From the NCBI GenBank assembly GCA_030524175.1, contig JAUNHC010000025.1:17185-81184 (forward strand): 64,000 nucleotides of DNA, given 5' to 3'. Each line of letters begins with the position of its first letter. Within the stretch, counting starts at the first letter, position 1. Position numbers and translations under genes: made by a program. Source of the stretch: Eubacteriales bacterium. Its GTDB lineage: Bacteria > Bacillota > Clostridia > Lachnospirales > Lachnospiraceae. Below the pieces are notes generated by a model. The model was not told the origin of the DNA. It ran no database searches and saw nothing but the letters and a program-made list of their open reading frames with translations. Positions 43,254 to 52,781 of this stretch are shown here, piece by piece.

Positions 43254-45629
43254 TTATAATCCTTGAAGTACCTCACCATTCAGCCGCACACACCAGCCTG
43301 TCAGTTCAAAAGGCAGCTCTACGACAGGCTGCCATCCCTTTGGCAGTATAAGCTCCATTTCCAAAACATGATCATCATGATCTGCTTTCCAGTTAAAGAA
43401 AATCATACCATCACTACATCTCACACTTGCTTCGGCCCAGTGAAGCTCCCCCGGGTGGGGCGCAATCCGGACTGTTCTGGTTAGCTGTATCGGTTGTCCG
43501 AGCCCAAGGACATGGTTGACTATCAGTGCCCCTGCATTTGCATTAAAACCATGGCAGCCGCTAGGGTCATGGATTCCCTCATACAGTGTTCCGGGACCAT
43601 TAAGAAGCTGCGGAAGATACACATCCTTCAACTCCCTGACCAGAGTATCTATTCTCCCGATTTTTGCCAATACCTCGAACCGGACCATCAGCCCGATGAA
43701 AAGATTGGAACGGGCAATATTAGGGTCCGGACGCCTTACCGGAGCTGTCCCCATTGCCTCTGTAAAGGTACGGATACGCTCTCTGTCGTGCTGATGGAAG
43801 TCACACCATAATTCAAGTGCCAGCCCTGATTCTGTCCGGCAGCCATTTGATATAAACTTACCACTTTCATATCGGTATCCATCGCTGTGCGCTCCTGTTT
43901 GCATCATTACTTCATCAATGCGCTTTCGCACCCGTGCCGCAAGTATGCTCCACCGTTCTGTACCATACAATTCTGCCATGCATTCATACGCACGGACAAT
44001 CAGACAGTTGACAGGTATTGATATGGGTTTCAGGCAAAAGTCCGCATTCGACAGTGACCAGTCTACGAACAGGATATCAAAATTTTCAAATAACCCGCTC
44101 TCGCCCACATATGCGGCAACAGCATCCAGAAAAGTTTCAATTCTGTGGTAACAGCGATTGACAAACTCCCGGTCACCGGAACGCTGGTAATAATCCCAAA
44201 ACTCTGTCAGCAGCCAGAATGACCAGCTCTCTATCCCCGGACTTTTGGCAATACGGGTTATCCCCGGATATACCTCCGGAAAAAAAGCATTTTTATAATC
44301 ATTGGGGTCCGTACACATGAAGTTTTCAATAAAATCTTTCTCTACGCACAAATCGCCAAACATCTGCCATGCTGCAGGAGCCGTAAACTGTGCGTCACAA
44401 AGCCAGCCTCCTCGCTCTCTCTGGGGACAGTCCATGAAAATATCCAGTGTATTTAGGCGCAGTGTCCGACGCGCGCTTTCATAGATTAAATTCAGCTCAC
44501 CGTCACTGCACTCAAAGGTACAGAGCTTTCTATCCGGGTAGGTATAATCCAAAAGCTCCGGCATATGAAAGGTAACTCCACCATCTGTGCGGATCACCAG
44601 CTTGATATATTTCACCAACATGGGTTCAAAGGGAATAAGGTCATAGGTACCGGGAGCCAGTTCATAACGCACTGCAAAGGTATTTCCATCCACGGTACCT
44701 CCTTCGCTCTTATGATCACTGTTGATGATATCCACTACCGCCGCACGCTCTGTTTCTAATCTGATATGTACAAAGCCAAGCTCAGACGCTGGGATACAAA
44801 ACACAAATGCGGTGCTTCCTTCACAATCTGATATATTTATTTTATCACACTGCCTGTTCCATGTACCAGTGAAAGTTTCTTCCTTTTCCCCAAGGAGAAA
44901 GTCAACGAAATGCTCCTCTTCATCCAGTTTTTCATACCAAGAGGGATTGATCATCTTTGCCAGCTCATGCAGGCTGTCCTTTCTTTTTACTTTGTCCGGG
45001 ACCAGGCGTTTTACCCGCTGCAGTGTGGAAATAGGTATTACGTGGTAATCCGCATATGGCGCACCGCGTTTTTGATATGTTACAGTCTTGTTGATCAAAG
45101 CCGGGTGCTTCCAAAGCTTATATTCATCTGTACGCCATTGCTTCCAATTTGGAGTCAGACGATAGTGCTCCATGATTCCCCTGCAATGGCTCATCAGTTC
45201 TGTTATTGGACTGCGGTACAATAACTCTTTGTATCTGAAATCATCCTTTCCTGTTGCCGCCGCTGTCTTCCAATTTCCGGCTCCATCCCCAGTACACACC
45301 TCACATGCCAGCAGCCCCGGTTCCATGGTATTGTCGTTACAGTATTTCACATCTTTATCGTATGCTATGACTTCAATCGCAATCTTTATCAAGCCCTCGG
45401 CCCGAAACAGAATCTCGTCAACCCGGCAGTGTCCCTTTGCCGCCCGTGCCGGGCCATGAGATTTCATTTCTCCGTTCACATACAGACGGTAGTATGACCT
45501 TGCTGCGATATGAATCCTTATATCTGTCTCTTGCGGCACAGTCACGTCTGTACGAAACCCGAGATGCTGGTTGTATTCATAAGACAGTTCATCTCCCCAA
45601 ACAGGACATGCTTTCTGAAAATTAAACAT
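43254..45629 (-). CDS. GH78-like alpha-L-rhamnosidase (shorter form)
   Basis: A 791-residue enzyme. N-terminal beta domains (about 1-350; AARSYYRLYVNGEMKSHGPARA) precede an (alpha/alpha)6 barrel. IFMDCPQRERGGWLCDAQFTAPA (about residues 398-420) is the GH78 signature with its acidic residues, and GIESWSFWLLTEFWDYY follows. A C-terminal beta domain ends the protein. GH78 enzymes remove terminal alpha-L-rhamnose by inversion. No signal peptide, so it is cytoplasmic. It differs from the GH78 at 55064, having GG where the other has the usual MGW spacing. Confidence 0.87.
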   Translation of the reverse strand: MFNFQKACPVWGDELSYEYNQHLGFRTDVTVPQETDIRIHIAARSYYRLYVNGEMKSHGPARAAKGHCRVDEILFRAEGLIKIAIEVIAYDKDVKYCNDNTMEPGLLACEVCTGDGAGNWKTAAATGKDDFRYKELLYRSPITELMSHCRGIMEHYRLTPNWKQWRTDEYKLWKHPALINKTVTYQKRGAPYADYHVIPISTLQRVKRLVPDKVKRKDSLHELAKMINPSWYEKLDEEEHFVDFLLGEKEETFTGTWNRQCDKINISDCEGSTAFVFCIPASELGFVHIRLETERAAVVDIINSDHKSEGGTVDGNTFAVRYELAPGTYDLIPFEPMLVKYIKLVIRTDGGVTFHMPELLDYTYPDRKLCTFECSDGELNLIYESARRTLRLNTLDIFMDCPQRERGGWLCDAQFTAPAAWQMFGDLCVEKDFIENFMCTDPNDYKNAFFPEVYPGITRIAKSPGIESWSFWLLTEFWDYYQRSGDREFVNRCYHRIETFLDAVAAYVGESGLFENFDILFVDWSLSNADFCLKPISIPVNCLIVRAYECMAELYGTERWSILAARVRKRIDEVMMQTGAHSDGYRYESGKFISNGCRTESGLALELWCDFHQHDRERIRTFTEAMGTAPVRRPDPNIARSNLFIGLMVRFEVLAKIGRIDTLVRELKDVYLPQLLNGPGTLYEGIHDPSGCHGFNANAGALIVNHVLGLGQPIQLTRTVRIAPHPGELHWAEASVRCSDGMIFFNWKADHDDHVLEMELILPKGWQPVVELPFELTGWCVRLNGEVLQGL

Positions 45630-45649
45630 AACTTATTTCCTCTTTCGCT

Positions 45650-47209
45650 TTAAAATCTTACCGCCAGTACCGCAATACCCTCCTTGCCCGGAAGGGAAAT
45701 CTCAACTTTACCGCTGGCACCGAAATATGCCTGTTTCCTCGTCATCTCCCACGTATCAATGACATCCACACGGTAGGCGCCATCCTCCGGTAAATGCAAT
45801 GTAACAACTCCCGGCGCAGTATGTCCCAGATACTGTAAAAAGAACTGGCTCTCATATCGGGCTGCATATTCGGGAACCACAAACATCCTGTCACGCTCCG
45901 GCCCTTTTCCGTAATAATATAGGTTTGCCACCGGATTGTCTCTGCGCACATCCTTCAGGAACTCGTCCAGAGGCTTGTTCTCCTCCGGCTTAGCGTATTC
46001 CTTTAAGCACCAAGGTACAAGCGGACCGTCAGCTTCTTTTAAAAGTTCTTTTAAATAGGCAATCCTGGGTGTGCTCTCTCCCTTTAAAATGCCGCCTTTT
46101 GCCCACCAAAGCACATCATCAGGAGATAAAAACACCTCTCCGTGTGTACCGTAGGCTCCTTGTGAATAAAGTCCCCAGAAGCGGTGTACCAGCTCAAAAC
46201 CGGAAATATTTCCCCAGTCCATTGGTAGATCACCTTCGTATGCACATTCATCATAAATCACCGGCTTTTGATATTTTTTCATAAATTCCTTCACACGGTC
46301 TACGTCACGGATCTGCAGGGAACAGTGTGTGATATTTTTTCTTGAATAGTCATAAACCACAACACACTGATGATTGCTTAGCAGATGATGATAGGGATCA
46401 TTAGCCGCAATATATTCCTCCATCACATACCAATCCTCCATCCCACGCTTCAGCATCATATCGTATTCATTCGCCATGCTCCACCATACAGAAGGAAATG
46501 CGGATAAACGTCGTATCACGTAATCTAAATATCCTAAATTTTCTTCCATGGAAAGCTCACTGAAGCCCCATTTATCATATGGATGAAAGAGGATGATATC
46601 AGACTGAATGCCCATCCGCTCCAGCCTCATCAGTATCTTCTCAAAATGATCCCAGAATTCCATGGAAGGACGATGCACATCCCATTTTCCCTCCGCATCC
46701 TTTTCAAAGGCATATAATTCCGGTTCATTTTCATTATAGGGGAAGCTTTTGGGGAAAATACACCAGCGCAGTTTATTATACGGAGACCCAGCAAGAGTCT
46801 CAAAGGTTTGATCGATCAAAGCCTGGGGCTGATGTGCCAATGCATACACAGTCGTGCCTACCGGGGTGTAACGTGTGCCATCCTGGTATACAAAATGCAT
46901 TCCTTCGGTCTGCACTATTCCGTGACCAGTGCCTTCTAAAGCTTTGGTGTGCGTGGCTGCGTTGTTTTCCTGCGCACTGTCACAATTGATTTCTCCGCAT
47001 TCTTCGAAAATACCGGTTGTTTTCCATGTATAAACACCTGCCTGGCGCGGCAGAAAACGCACCTTATAAATCCCTTCTCCGGCATAATAGCCCTTTACCG
47101 CTGTGACTTCACCATCACATATAAATTCTGCCCTCAGATCAATCTGCACCCACGATCCAACCGGTGCTTTTCCTTTAAATTCCAGTTCATACATTTCATA
47201 TTGTCTCAT
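45650..47209 (-). CDS. DUF5060-type putative glycoside hydrolase (copy 2)
   Basis: A 519-residue paralog of the protein at 34914-36449, with the same order of domains: DUF5060 (MYELEFKGKAP; GYYAGEGIYKVRFLPRQAG), a DUF4038-like TIM barrel with the probable acid/base E248 (SMANEYD) and the probable nucleophile E321 (IYDECAYEGD), and a C-terminal domain ending GKEGIAVLAV. The nucleophile motif has Cys where copy 1 has Phe, so substrate preference may differ. The ATG at 47209 has AAAGGTGA just upstream and matches the paralog start; the longer frame upstream overlaps the GH3 gene. Confidence 0.86.
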   Translation of the reverse strand: MRQYEMYELEFKGKAPVGSWVQIDLRAEFICDGEVTAVKGYYAGEGIYKVRFLPRQAGVYTWKTTGIFEECGEINCDSAQENNAATHTKALEGTGHGIVQTEGMHFVYQDGTRYTPVGTTVYALAHQPQALIDQTFETLAGSPYNKLRWCIFPKSFPYNENEPELYAFEKDAEGKWDVHRPSMEFWDHFEKILMRLERMGIQSDIILFHPYDKWGFSELSMEENLGYLDYVIRRLSAFPSVWWSMANEYDMMLKRGMEDWYVMEEYIAANDPYHHLLSNHQCVVVYDYSRKNITHCSLQIRDVDRVKEFMKKYQKPVIYDECAYEGDLPMDWGNISGFELVHRFWGLYSQGAYGTHGEVFLSPDDVLWWAKGGILKGESTPRIAYLKELLKEADGPLVPWCLKEYAKPEENKPLDEFLKDVRRDNPVANLYYYGKGPERDRMFVVPEYAARYESQFFLQYLGHTAPGVVTLHLPEDGAYRVDVIDTWEMTRKQAYFGASGKVEISLPGKEGIAVLAVRF

Positions 47210-47219
47210 ATTATCACCT

Positions 47220-49628
47220 TTACTCGCAATCTTTGATTTCCACACCTGCATAGAATCCTCTGCTCCTTCCATCCACATGACAATCTCCGGTTATCCGGAA
47301 GTTTCCGCGCAGCCGGATATCTTCTGAGGAGCTTCCGATCATCACATCTATGTCTCCCGCCTCCACTTTCCACCGTAATTCGCTATCCAAAAAGGCCAGC
47401 TGACTCACAGGAAGCGTGAAACGAATTCTTTTTTTCTCTCCTGAGTCCAGGTTCACTCTAACGAAACCTGCAAGCTCCATATTGGGCCGGGTCATAGAAG
47501 CATATCTGTCTGTGACATAAAGCTGGACCACCTCGTCCCCTGCCATACCGCCTGTATTACATATATCCAGGCAGATTATAACTTTATCCCCTGCGGGAAC
47601 TTCACTGCGGTCCAAAAATAAATTCTCATATTTAAATGTTGTATAAGATAATCCATGTCCGAAACAATACCGTGGCTTGTGTACCATATCCACATAGTTT
47701 ACAAACCCTATGCTTTCCCCCTGATGCGTTGATGAACCAAAGGGATGGTTATAATAAACAGGAATTTGGCCCGCACATCTGGACGTACTCACAGGCATTT
47801 TTCCTCCCGGATTGTAATATCCAAGCAATGCCGCCACAATGGCCTCAGAACCTTTCTCCGCCGGATTCCATACTTCCATGATGGCATTGCAGCAATGGTC
47901 TGCGGCATCTGAAGATATAGGGCGTCCATTAAAGTGCACACCGACCACAGGCTTCTTTAATACGGCAAGTTTTTCCAGGAAATGTTCCTGACACGGTGGC
48001 AGATTAATATCTACTGCATCAATCCCCTCACCCATGGATGCAATGGAGCTGGTCCCGTGCTTGCCTCCTAAGGTTACAATTACAACATCTGCCTCATGCG
48101 CTGCCTGAAGTGCTTTCTCAAACTGTGATTCATCTGTCCCGGCAAAATGGTATCCGAAAGCATATGTCACTTCCGCATCCGTCAATGCCCGGCAAAGTTG
48201 CTCATACAGACTTTTTACCTGGGGCTTCTGCCGCTTTAGCACAGCTTCAAATTTTGGATGATCCTGCTGGATCTGTGTTCCGGGAATTGTGTCCATTGCA
48301 GCACTTTTTCCTGATCCGCCTGCAAGACCGGCCATACTGGTTCTTGCTGCCAAATCTCCCTCTGCCATGCTGAAATGTGTATATCCTCCAAAATTGATAC
48401 GTCCCGTCTGCCCATGATAGCCGATCAATGCAACCTTTTTTACCTTTTTATTGATTGGAAGTGTACCGTCATTTTTTAACAGAACGAGTGATTCCAGCGC
48501 TGACTGCAAAATAACCTGTTCATTTTCTTTTTTCTCAAAAATTTCCCGTACTTCTTCCGTATTCATTGCATATGGATGTTCAAAAAGCCCCATCCGGAAT
48601 TTTGCCTCCAACACTCTCAGAACTGCAGTGTCCAAAATACGGATATCGGCCCTGCCATCCCGGAACCATTCCATCAATTCATCATTAAAGCACTGCTTCA
48701 ACTGCATCTCCACATCCATGCCTGCTGTCATTGAACGCAGTCCTGCTCCTGTCCTGCTTTCAGTTACATGCTGTACTTCAAAAATATTGTTCACAGCGCA
48801 GTAATCCGACACATTCACTCCGTCAAAACCCATCTCACAGCGAAGTAAATCTGTCAAAACAGCGTGTGACGCAGAAACCGGCTCTCCATTCAAGGATGAA
48901 TAACACGGCATGATCCCTCGCAGTTTTGATTCTGTGATTGCGGCCTGAAACGGCTTGGCATATAATTCACGCAAGAGTCTTGGTGAGATCTCGCAGTGTG
49001 CACCGTGGATTCCCGCCTCTCCTGCATGAAAGCCCAGGAAGTGCTTCGCCACTCCTTCGCTTCTTCTCCCATCCGTCCTTTCAGCCTGCAGCCCTTTTAC
49101 GTAAGCACTTCCCATGGCAGCGGCCAGAGTGGGGTCCTCTCCATAAGTCTCTCCCTGCCTGCCCATACGGGAATCCCGGCTGATATCCAGCACCGGTGCC
49201 AGAGTATGTGTAATACCAACTGCACGCTCCTGCTCACCCACAATTCTTCCCACCTGTTCTTCCAGTGCCGGATTCCATGAAGAGCCTCTTCCTATACCGC
49301 TTGGAAAGCTGGCAGCTCCCTGCAGATAGGCGCCGCATAATCCTTCCATATGAAAGATTGCCGGAATATGATGGGGACTGGCATCCATCACTCTTTTCTG
49401 TATCTCCCGCTGCATCCGGGTACTTTCCTCCAGTGTTTTCTGCAGTCTCATCTGCAGTGCACTGACCTCTCCCACCCCGTACGGAAATTCGTCCAGACCA
49501 TCATATTCTCCCGGATTGATAACAAAATAGCAGTTTACCTGTCCCATTTTTTCTTCCAGAGTCATGTGTGAGAGCAGATCATGTGCCCGCTCCCTGGGTG
49601 TTCGATTTATATTCTCATATGCATACAT
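47220..49628 (-). CDS. Glycoside hydrolase family 3, normal domain order
   Basis: An 802-residue GH3 enzyme in the standard order. Residues 10-360 form the catalytic barrel (RAHDLLSHMTLEEKMGQ; KHFLGFHAGEAG; nucleophile D275 in NVSDYCAVN). An alpha/beta domain follows (LVLLKNDGTLPINKKVKKVALIG), and the C-terminal FN3-like domain includes GDEVVQLYVTDRYASMTRPNMELAGF. The layout resembles beta-glucosidases and bifunctional xylosidases. No signal peptide. The ATG at 49628 has GAGGGG eight bases upstream; an ATG two codons earlier is too close. Confidence 0.93.
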   Translation of the reverse strand: MYAYENINRTPRERAHDLLSHMTLEEKMGQVNCYFVINPGEYDGLDEFPYGVGEVSALQMRLQKTLEESTRMQREIQKRVMDASPHHIPAIFHMEGLCGAYLQGAASFPSGIGRGSSWNPALEEQVGRIVGEQERAVGITHTLAPVLDISRDSRMGRQGETYGEDPTLAAAMGSAYVKGLQAERTDGRRSEGVAKHFLGFHAGEAGIHGAHCEISPRLLRELYAKPFQAAITESKLRGIMPCYSSLNGEPVSASHAVLTDLLRCEMGFDGVNVSDYCAVNNIFEVQHVTESRTGAGLRSMTAGMDVEMQLKQCFNDELMEWFRDGRADIRILDTAVLRVLEAKFRMGLFEHPYAMNTEEVREIFEKKENEQVILQSALESLVLLKNDGTLPINKKVKKVALIGYHGQTGRINFGGYTHFSMAEGDLAARTSMAGLAGGSGKSAAMDTIPGTQIQQDHPKFEAVLKRQKPQVKSLYEQLCRALTDAEVTYAFGYHFAGTDESQFEKALQAAHEADVVIVTLGGKHGTSSIASMGEGIDAVDINLPPCQEHFLEKLAVLKKPVVGVHFNGRPISSDAADHCCNAIMEVWNPAEKGSEAIVAALLGYYNPGGKMPVSTSRCAGQIPVYYNHPFGSSTHQGESIGFVNYVDMVHKPRYCFGHGLSYTTFKYENLFLDRSEVPAGDKVIICLDICNTGGMAGDEVVQLYVTDRYASMTRPNMELAGFVRVNLDSGEKKRIRFTLPVSQLAFLDSELRWKVEAGDIDVMIGSSSEDIRLRGNFRITGDCHVDGRSRGFYAGVEIKDCE

Positions 49629-49699
49629 TCTCATTACCCCTCTCAGATTCCTGCTTTGTACTAAAAGCGCTGGTTTATACGCCAAGCTTTAGGGTATTA

Positions 49700-51124
49700 T
49701 CAGCTTTCCCTTGCACACAGCTCAAATGCCCCAAAACTCACTATCCCTTCCCCTACATAACGAATATACAATGACTGTATTCCATCAGGAATTGCAATTT
49801 CTGCTTCCCGCCACTTCCACTCATTACTTCTTGCATATGAAATTTCTCCGTAAACATCCCCGTTCCAATGTGTCAATATCTCAAACCTGCCCTTCCCAAG
49901 ACCCCGCGCTTTGATACGGATTCCTGTTATGCCCTGACAGTCAAAATACCGGAAACCGGCAACGGCTCCGTCCTCCATATTCGCAACATATCCCACTTCC
50001 TCATCGCCATCTCTTCCATCCTGAGTGATCCTTGGGTATTCAGGCCCTATATCACGGATTTGATCCCCTGTATATACTCTGGGGTTTTTACAAAACAGAT
50101 GGCATGCAATATATGCCGGGTATATGCCCACGCCCTTCAGCGGACCATTCATACCGCCCGAAGTAATCTCCACCTGAGGAATTGAGCCATCCGGAAGAAT
50201 CACAATCTTCTCTGCACAGCCCTGACGGCTATAACTGTTGCCATTTGTATGTCTGTGATAGAATATATAAAAATCATCATTTATGCACACAATGCTGCCA
50301 TGATTATTTGCACCGTAAGCCATAGGCTGCTCCTTTGGTTTATATGTATCAATACCAATGTCCGCATTTGATACAATGACCCCTCCATACTCAAATCCTT
50401 CTGTAGGGGAATCACTGACTGCATAACACAATTCGTGCATGACTACAGACGAATAAATAAAATAATATTTCCCCTTTATCTTACGAATAGAGGGCGCTTC
50501 AAAAAATTCATGTCCCTCGTATCCGCTTCCTTTGCTGTAATGTGCACTGGGAGCAATAAATCTTGGTTTTTCCTCTACAGTCAGCATATCAGCTCCAAGC
50601 ACTGTTACCATGGGACCTTTCCGCTGTGTTAATACGGGAGGACAAGAACCTGTGTACATATAAACTTTACCATTCTCAAACAGCACACCCGGATCAAACT
50701 GCGGCTCGTCTTTCAGCCCCTCTCCAAGCAATGTTCCATCAGCATATTGTACATAGCCATAAAACTCATACTTGCCCGCCGGAGTGTCACAAACCGCCAC
50801 AGATACGATGGATAATAAATCCAACACGTAATATAAATAATATCTTCCGTCTGCTCCCTTTACAACATCCGGAGCATACAGACACATTTCCCCATCTCTG
50901 TTCTTTGGATCATCTGTCTTTTTATAAATTACTCCCTCATACTGCCAATCCGACAAATCATTTACTGACGCGGACCAGCACACATAGTCATTCAGGCAAA
51001 ACGCATACCCGCGAAAACGGTCATGGGAACCATATACATAGACCCGGTCTCCAAACACATGCGGCTCTCCGTCGGGTATATATTCCCAGGACGGAAGATA
51101 AGGATTATAAATTTGCTGCTTCAT
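49700..51124 (-). CDS. Glycoside hydrolase family 43 (first gene of operon A)
   Basis: A 474-residue enzyme with a five-bladed propeller (about 1-330): the general base D18 in IPDGEPHVF, the pKa-tuning Asp in LYAPDVVKG and the acid Glu in HEFFEAPSIRK, all as in GH43. The C-terminal 140 residues form a beta-sandwich, probably CBM6-like (GFRYFDCQGITGIRIKARG). GH43 members are mostly alpha-L-arabinofuranosidases or beta-xylosidases; some act on galactosides. No signal peptide. It heads the glycan operon, so its 320-base upstream gap should contain the operon promoter. Confidence 0.9.
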   Translation of the reverse strand: MKQQIYNPYLPSWEYIPDGEPHVFGDRVYVYGSHDRFRGYAFCLNDYVCWSASVNDLSDWQYEGVIYKKTDDPKNRDGEMCLYAPDVVKGADGRYYLYYVLDLLSIVSVAVCDTPAGKYEFYGYVQYADGTLLGEGLKDEPQFDPGVLFENGKVYMYTGSCPPVLTQRKGPMVTVLGADMLTVEEKPRFIAPSAHYSKGSGYEGHEFFEAPSIRKIKGKYYFIYSSVVMHELCYAVSDSPTEGFEYGGVIVSNADIGIDTYKPKEQPMAYGANNHGSIVCINDDFYIFYHRHTNGNSYSRQGCAEKIVILPDGSIPQVEITSGGMNGPLKGVGIYPAYIACHLFCKNPRVYTGDQIRDIGPEYPRITQDGRDGDEEVGYVANMEDGAVAGFRYFDCQGITGIRIKARGLGKGRFEILTHWNGDVYGEISYARSNEWKWREAEIAIPDGIQSLYIRYVGEGIVSFGAFELCARES

Positions 51125-51443
51125 TTTTCATTTCCTCCATATCAATTTGTCAGGTAGCATTCCGGCACAGCATTTTTCATATAACTCTACCCTTATTACT
51201 GACAGTTTTAGAATTTCCCGATTTTATTGTCTCAGATTTATGGGGAAAATAATATTAGTTATCTGACCCATAATGTCAGTAATATGACTTCTGCACAAAA
51301 GTGACCAGATAGAATGCTTTGATGCTTAGAAAAATAGTCTCTTAAATCACCCATAAGCCAACAGCGGATAATAAAAAAAGACATATCATTTTACTGATAT
51401 ATCTTTTAATATGTTGTAAAAGCAGGCTGTGGATTGCTGAGAA
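51125..51443. other. Upstream region of operon A with a separated inverted repeat
   Basis: The 319-base gap contains ATTACTGACA (51195-51204) and its exact complement TGTCAGTAAT (51274-51283), 69 bases apart. These could be sites for the YesN-like regulator or could pair by chance. No clean sigma-A promoter was found; TTGTGC with CATTAT on the minus strand is a weak candidate. The 51377-51406 hairpin belongs to operon B. Confidence 0.4.
51373..51406 (-). terminator. Terminator at the end of operon B
   Basis: AAAGACATATCA (51377-51388) pairs with TGATATATCTTT (51395-51406), with one G-U pair, 6-base loop. On the minus strand it is followed by TTTTTATTAT, right after the GHKL kinase gene. It separates operon B from operon A. 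Confidence 0.8.
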
Positions 51444-52781
51444 CTAAAATGAATTTATTGTTTCATCCTGCGAGATCAATATCCTCAGCTCAAACCATCC
51501 GTCTTTTGCCTGAACAGTCACAGAACCATTATATTTTTCAACAATATTTTTTATGCTCTTCATTCCATATCCATGAAAATTCTTGTCCAGCTTTGTTGTT
51601 TTCGGGAGTCCGTTTTCAAATTCCAGGCTTCCCTCGTAGCAGTTTTCTACCTTGATTCGGAGAAAATTCTTTTTTCGTGAAACTACCATGTGGATCAGCC
51701 TTTTTTGCGGATCTCCGATTTTTTTTACACTTTCAATGGCGTTGTCCAACGCATTTCCGAACAGGGCTGTGATATCCATAGGATGCATAAAGTCAATTGC
51801 CTTGCCGTCTGCCACACATGTGAGGCTGATTCCCTGATTCTGGCATTGGAGGGTTTTCGCTGTGAGAATGGTGTCCAGGACCTTATTGCCTGTCTTATTC
51901 TGTGCTTCATATAGCTTGATCTCCTGCTCCATCTGATTCAGGTATGTTTCCTTCTCCTGGTCATCCATAGATGAGCGCAGAAAAGCAATCTGGTGCTTCA
52001 GGTCATGATACTTCTGATTCACAAGAGCGATGCTTTCCTCAGAAATCTTGTAGTTTTCATACTGTGCATGGAGCATGTTCTGCAGATATGCATTTTCCAG
52101 CTTTACGTTTATTTCCTGTATCTGCATATGATAGGCAAAGAGGATTCCAACTCCTCCCAGATCCACAAGGGTGCGGATGGTAAACATCTCTGCCGGGAAC
52201 TGGCTGCTGAAGGGCGTATTGGAAAAGACATAGCTGATATTGCTCATCATATAAACCAGCAGCAGGAGAAAAACACTGACCCGCAGTTCCCTGCCGCTTA
52301 TATGCAGTTCCTCGTTTGCTTTCCGGTAGCTTCTCTCCAGGAAATACATCACTCCGAACACACCGCCATAGGACACGGTAAGAAACAGGAGATTCCATAC
52401 CATATTAAGCTCCAGCTCCCAGTTCATCAGACCGAAATAGAATAGCTGCCAGTCCAGTGAAGCGGCAAGTTCTCCCAGGATAAATACCCGGGTACAGAAG
52501 TAGGCTGATTTTTTCCAGTCCATGTCACAGCAGATGTGAATGGTCATCCATAGGATCCCTATTTCCGTCAGAACGCAGGGAATAAACCACTTTACAGCTA
52601 TCTGGTCTGTGGCGATCATAAAAGCGATCAGCAGCACAGCAAGACCTGTCTGGGCTGCCCCACGTCTCTTTCCTGTGAGGCGCTTCTTATTGAGGCTGAT
52701 ATACAGGCAGCAGCTGAAGATATAGGCAAGGGCATAATAGATGCCTGGTGTATTATTTAAATTTGGGGTTACCTGCAGCAC
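51444..52781 (-). CDS. GHKL-family sensor histidine kinase (AgrC-like)
   Basis: A 445-residue membrane kinase. About six hydrophobic segments lie in residues 1-220, then a coiled region with the phosphorylated His in YHDLKHQ (about residue 263), and a GHKL ATPase domain with NALDNAIESVKKI and GYGMKSIKNIVEKYNG. The multi-TM sensor and GHKL catalytic part match AgrC/VirS-type kinases that pair with LytTR regulators. It starts at GTG 52781, sharing one base with the regulator's stop codon, so the two are translationally coupled. No signalling-peptide gene (agrD/agrB type) is seen nearby, so the signal is unknown. Confidence 0.88.
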   Translation of the reverse strand: MLQVTPNLNNTPGIYYALAYIFSCCLYISLNKKRLTGKRRGAAQTGLAVLLIAFMIATDQIAVKWFIPCVLTEIGILWMTIHICCDMDWKKSAYFCTRVFILGELAASLDWQLFYFGLMNWELELNMVWNLLFLTVSYGGVFGVMYFLERSYRKANEELHISGRELRVSVFLLLLVYMMSNISYVFSNTPFSSQFPAEMFTIRTLVDLGGVGILFAYHMQIQEINVKLENAYLQNMLHAQYENYKISEESIALVNQKYHDLKHQIAFLRSSMDDQEKETYLNQMEQEIKLYEAQNKTGNKVLDTILTAKTLQCQNQGISLTCVADGKAIDFMHPMDITALFGNALDNAIESVKKIGDPQKRLIHMVVSRKKNFLRIKVENCYEGSLEFENGLPKTTKLDKNFHGYGMKSIKNIVEKYNGSVTVQAKDGWFELRILISQDETINSF

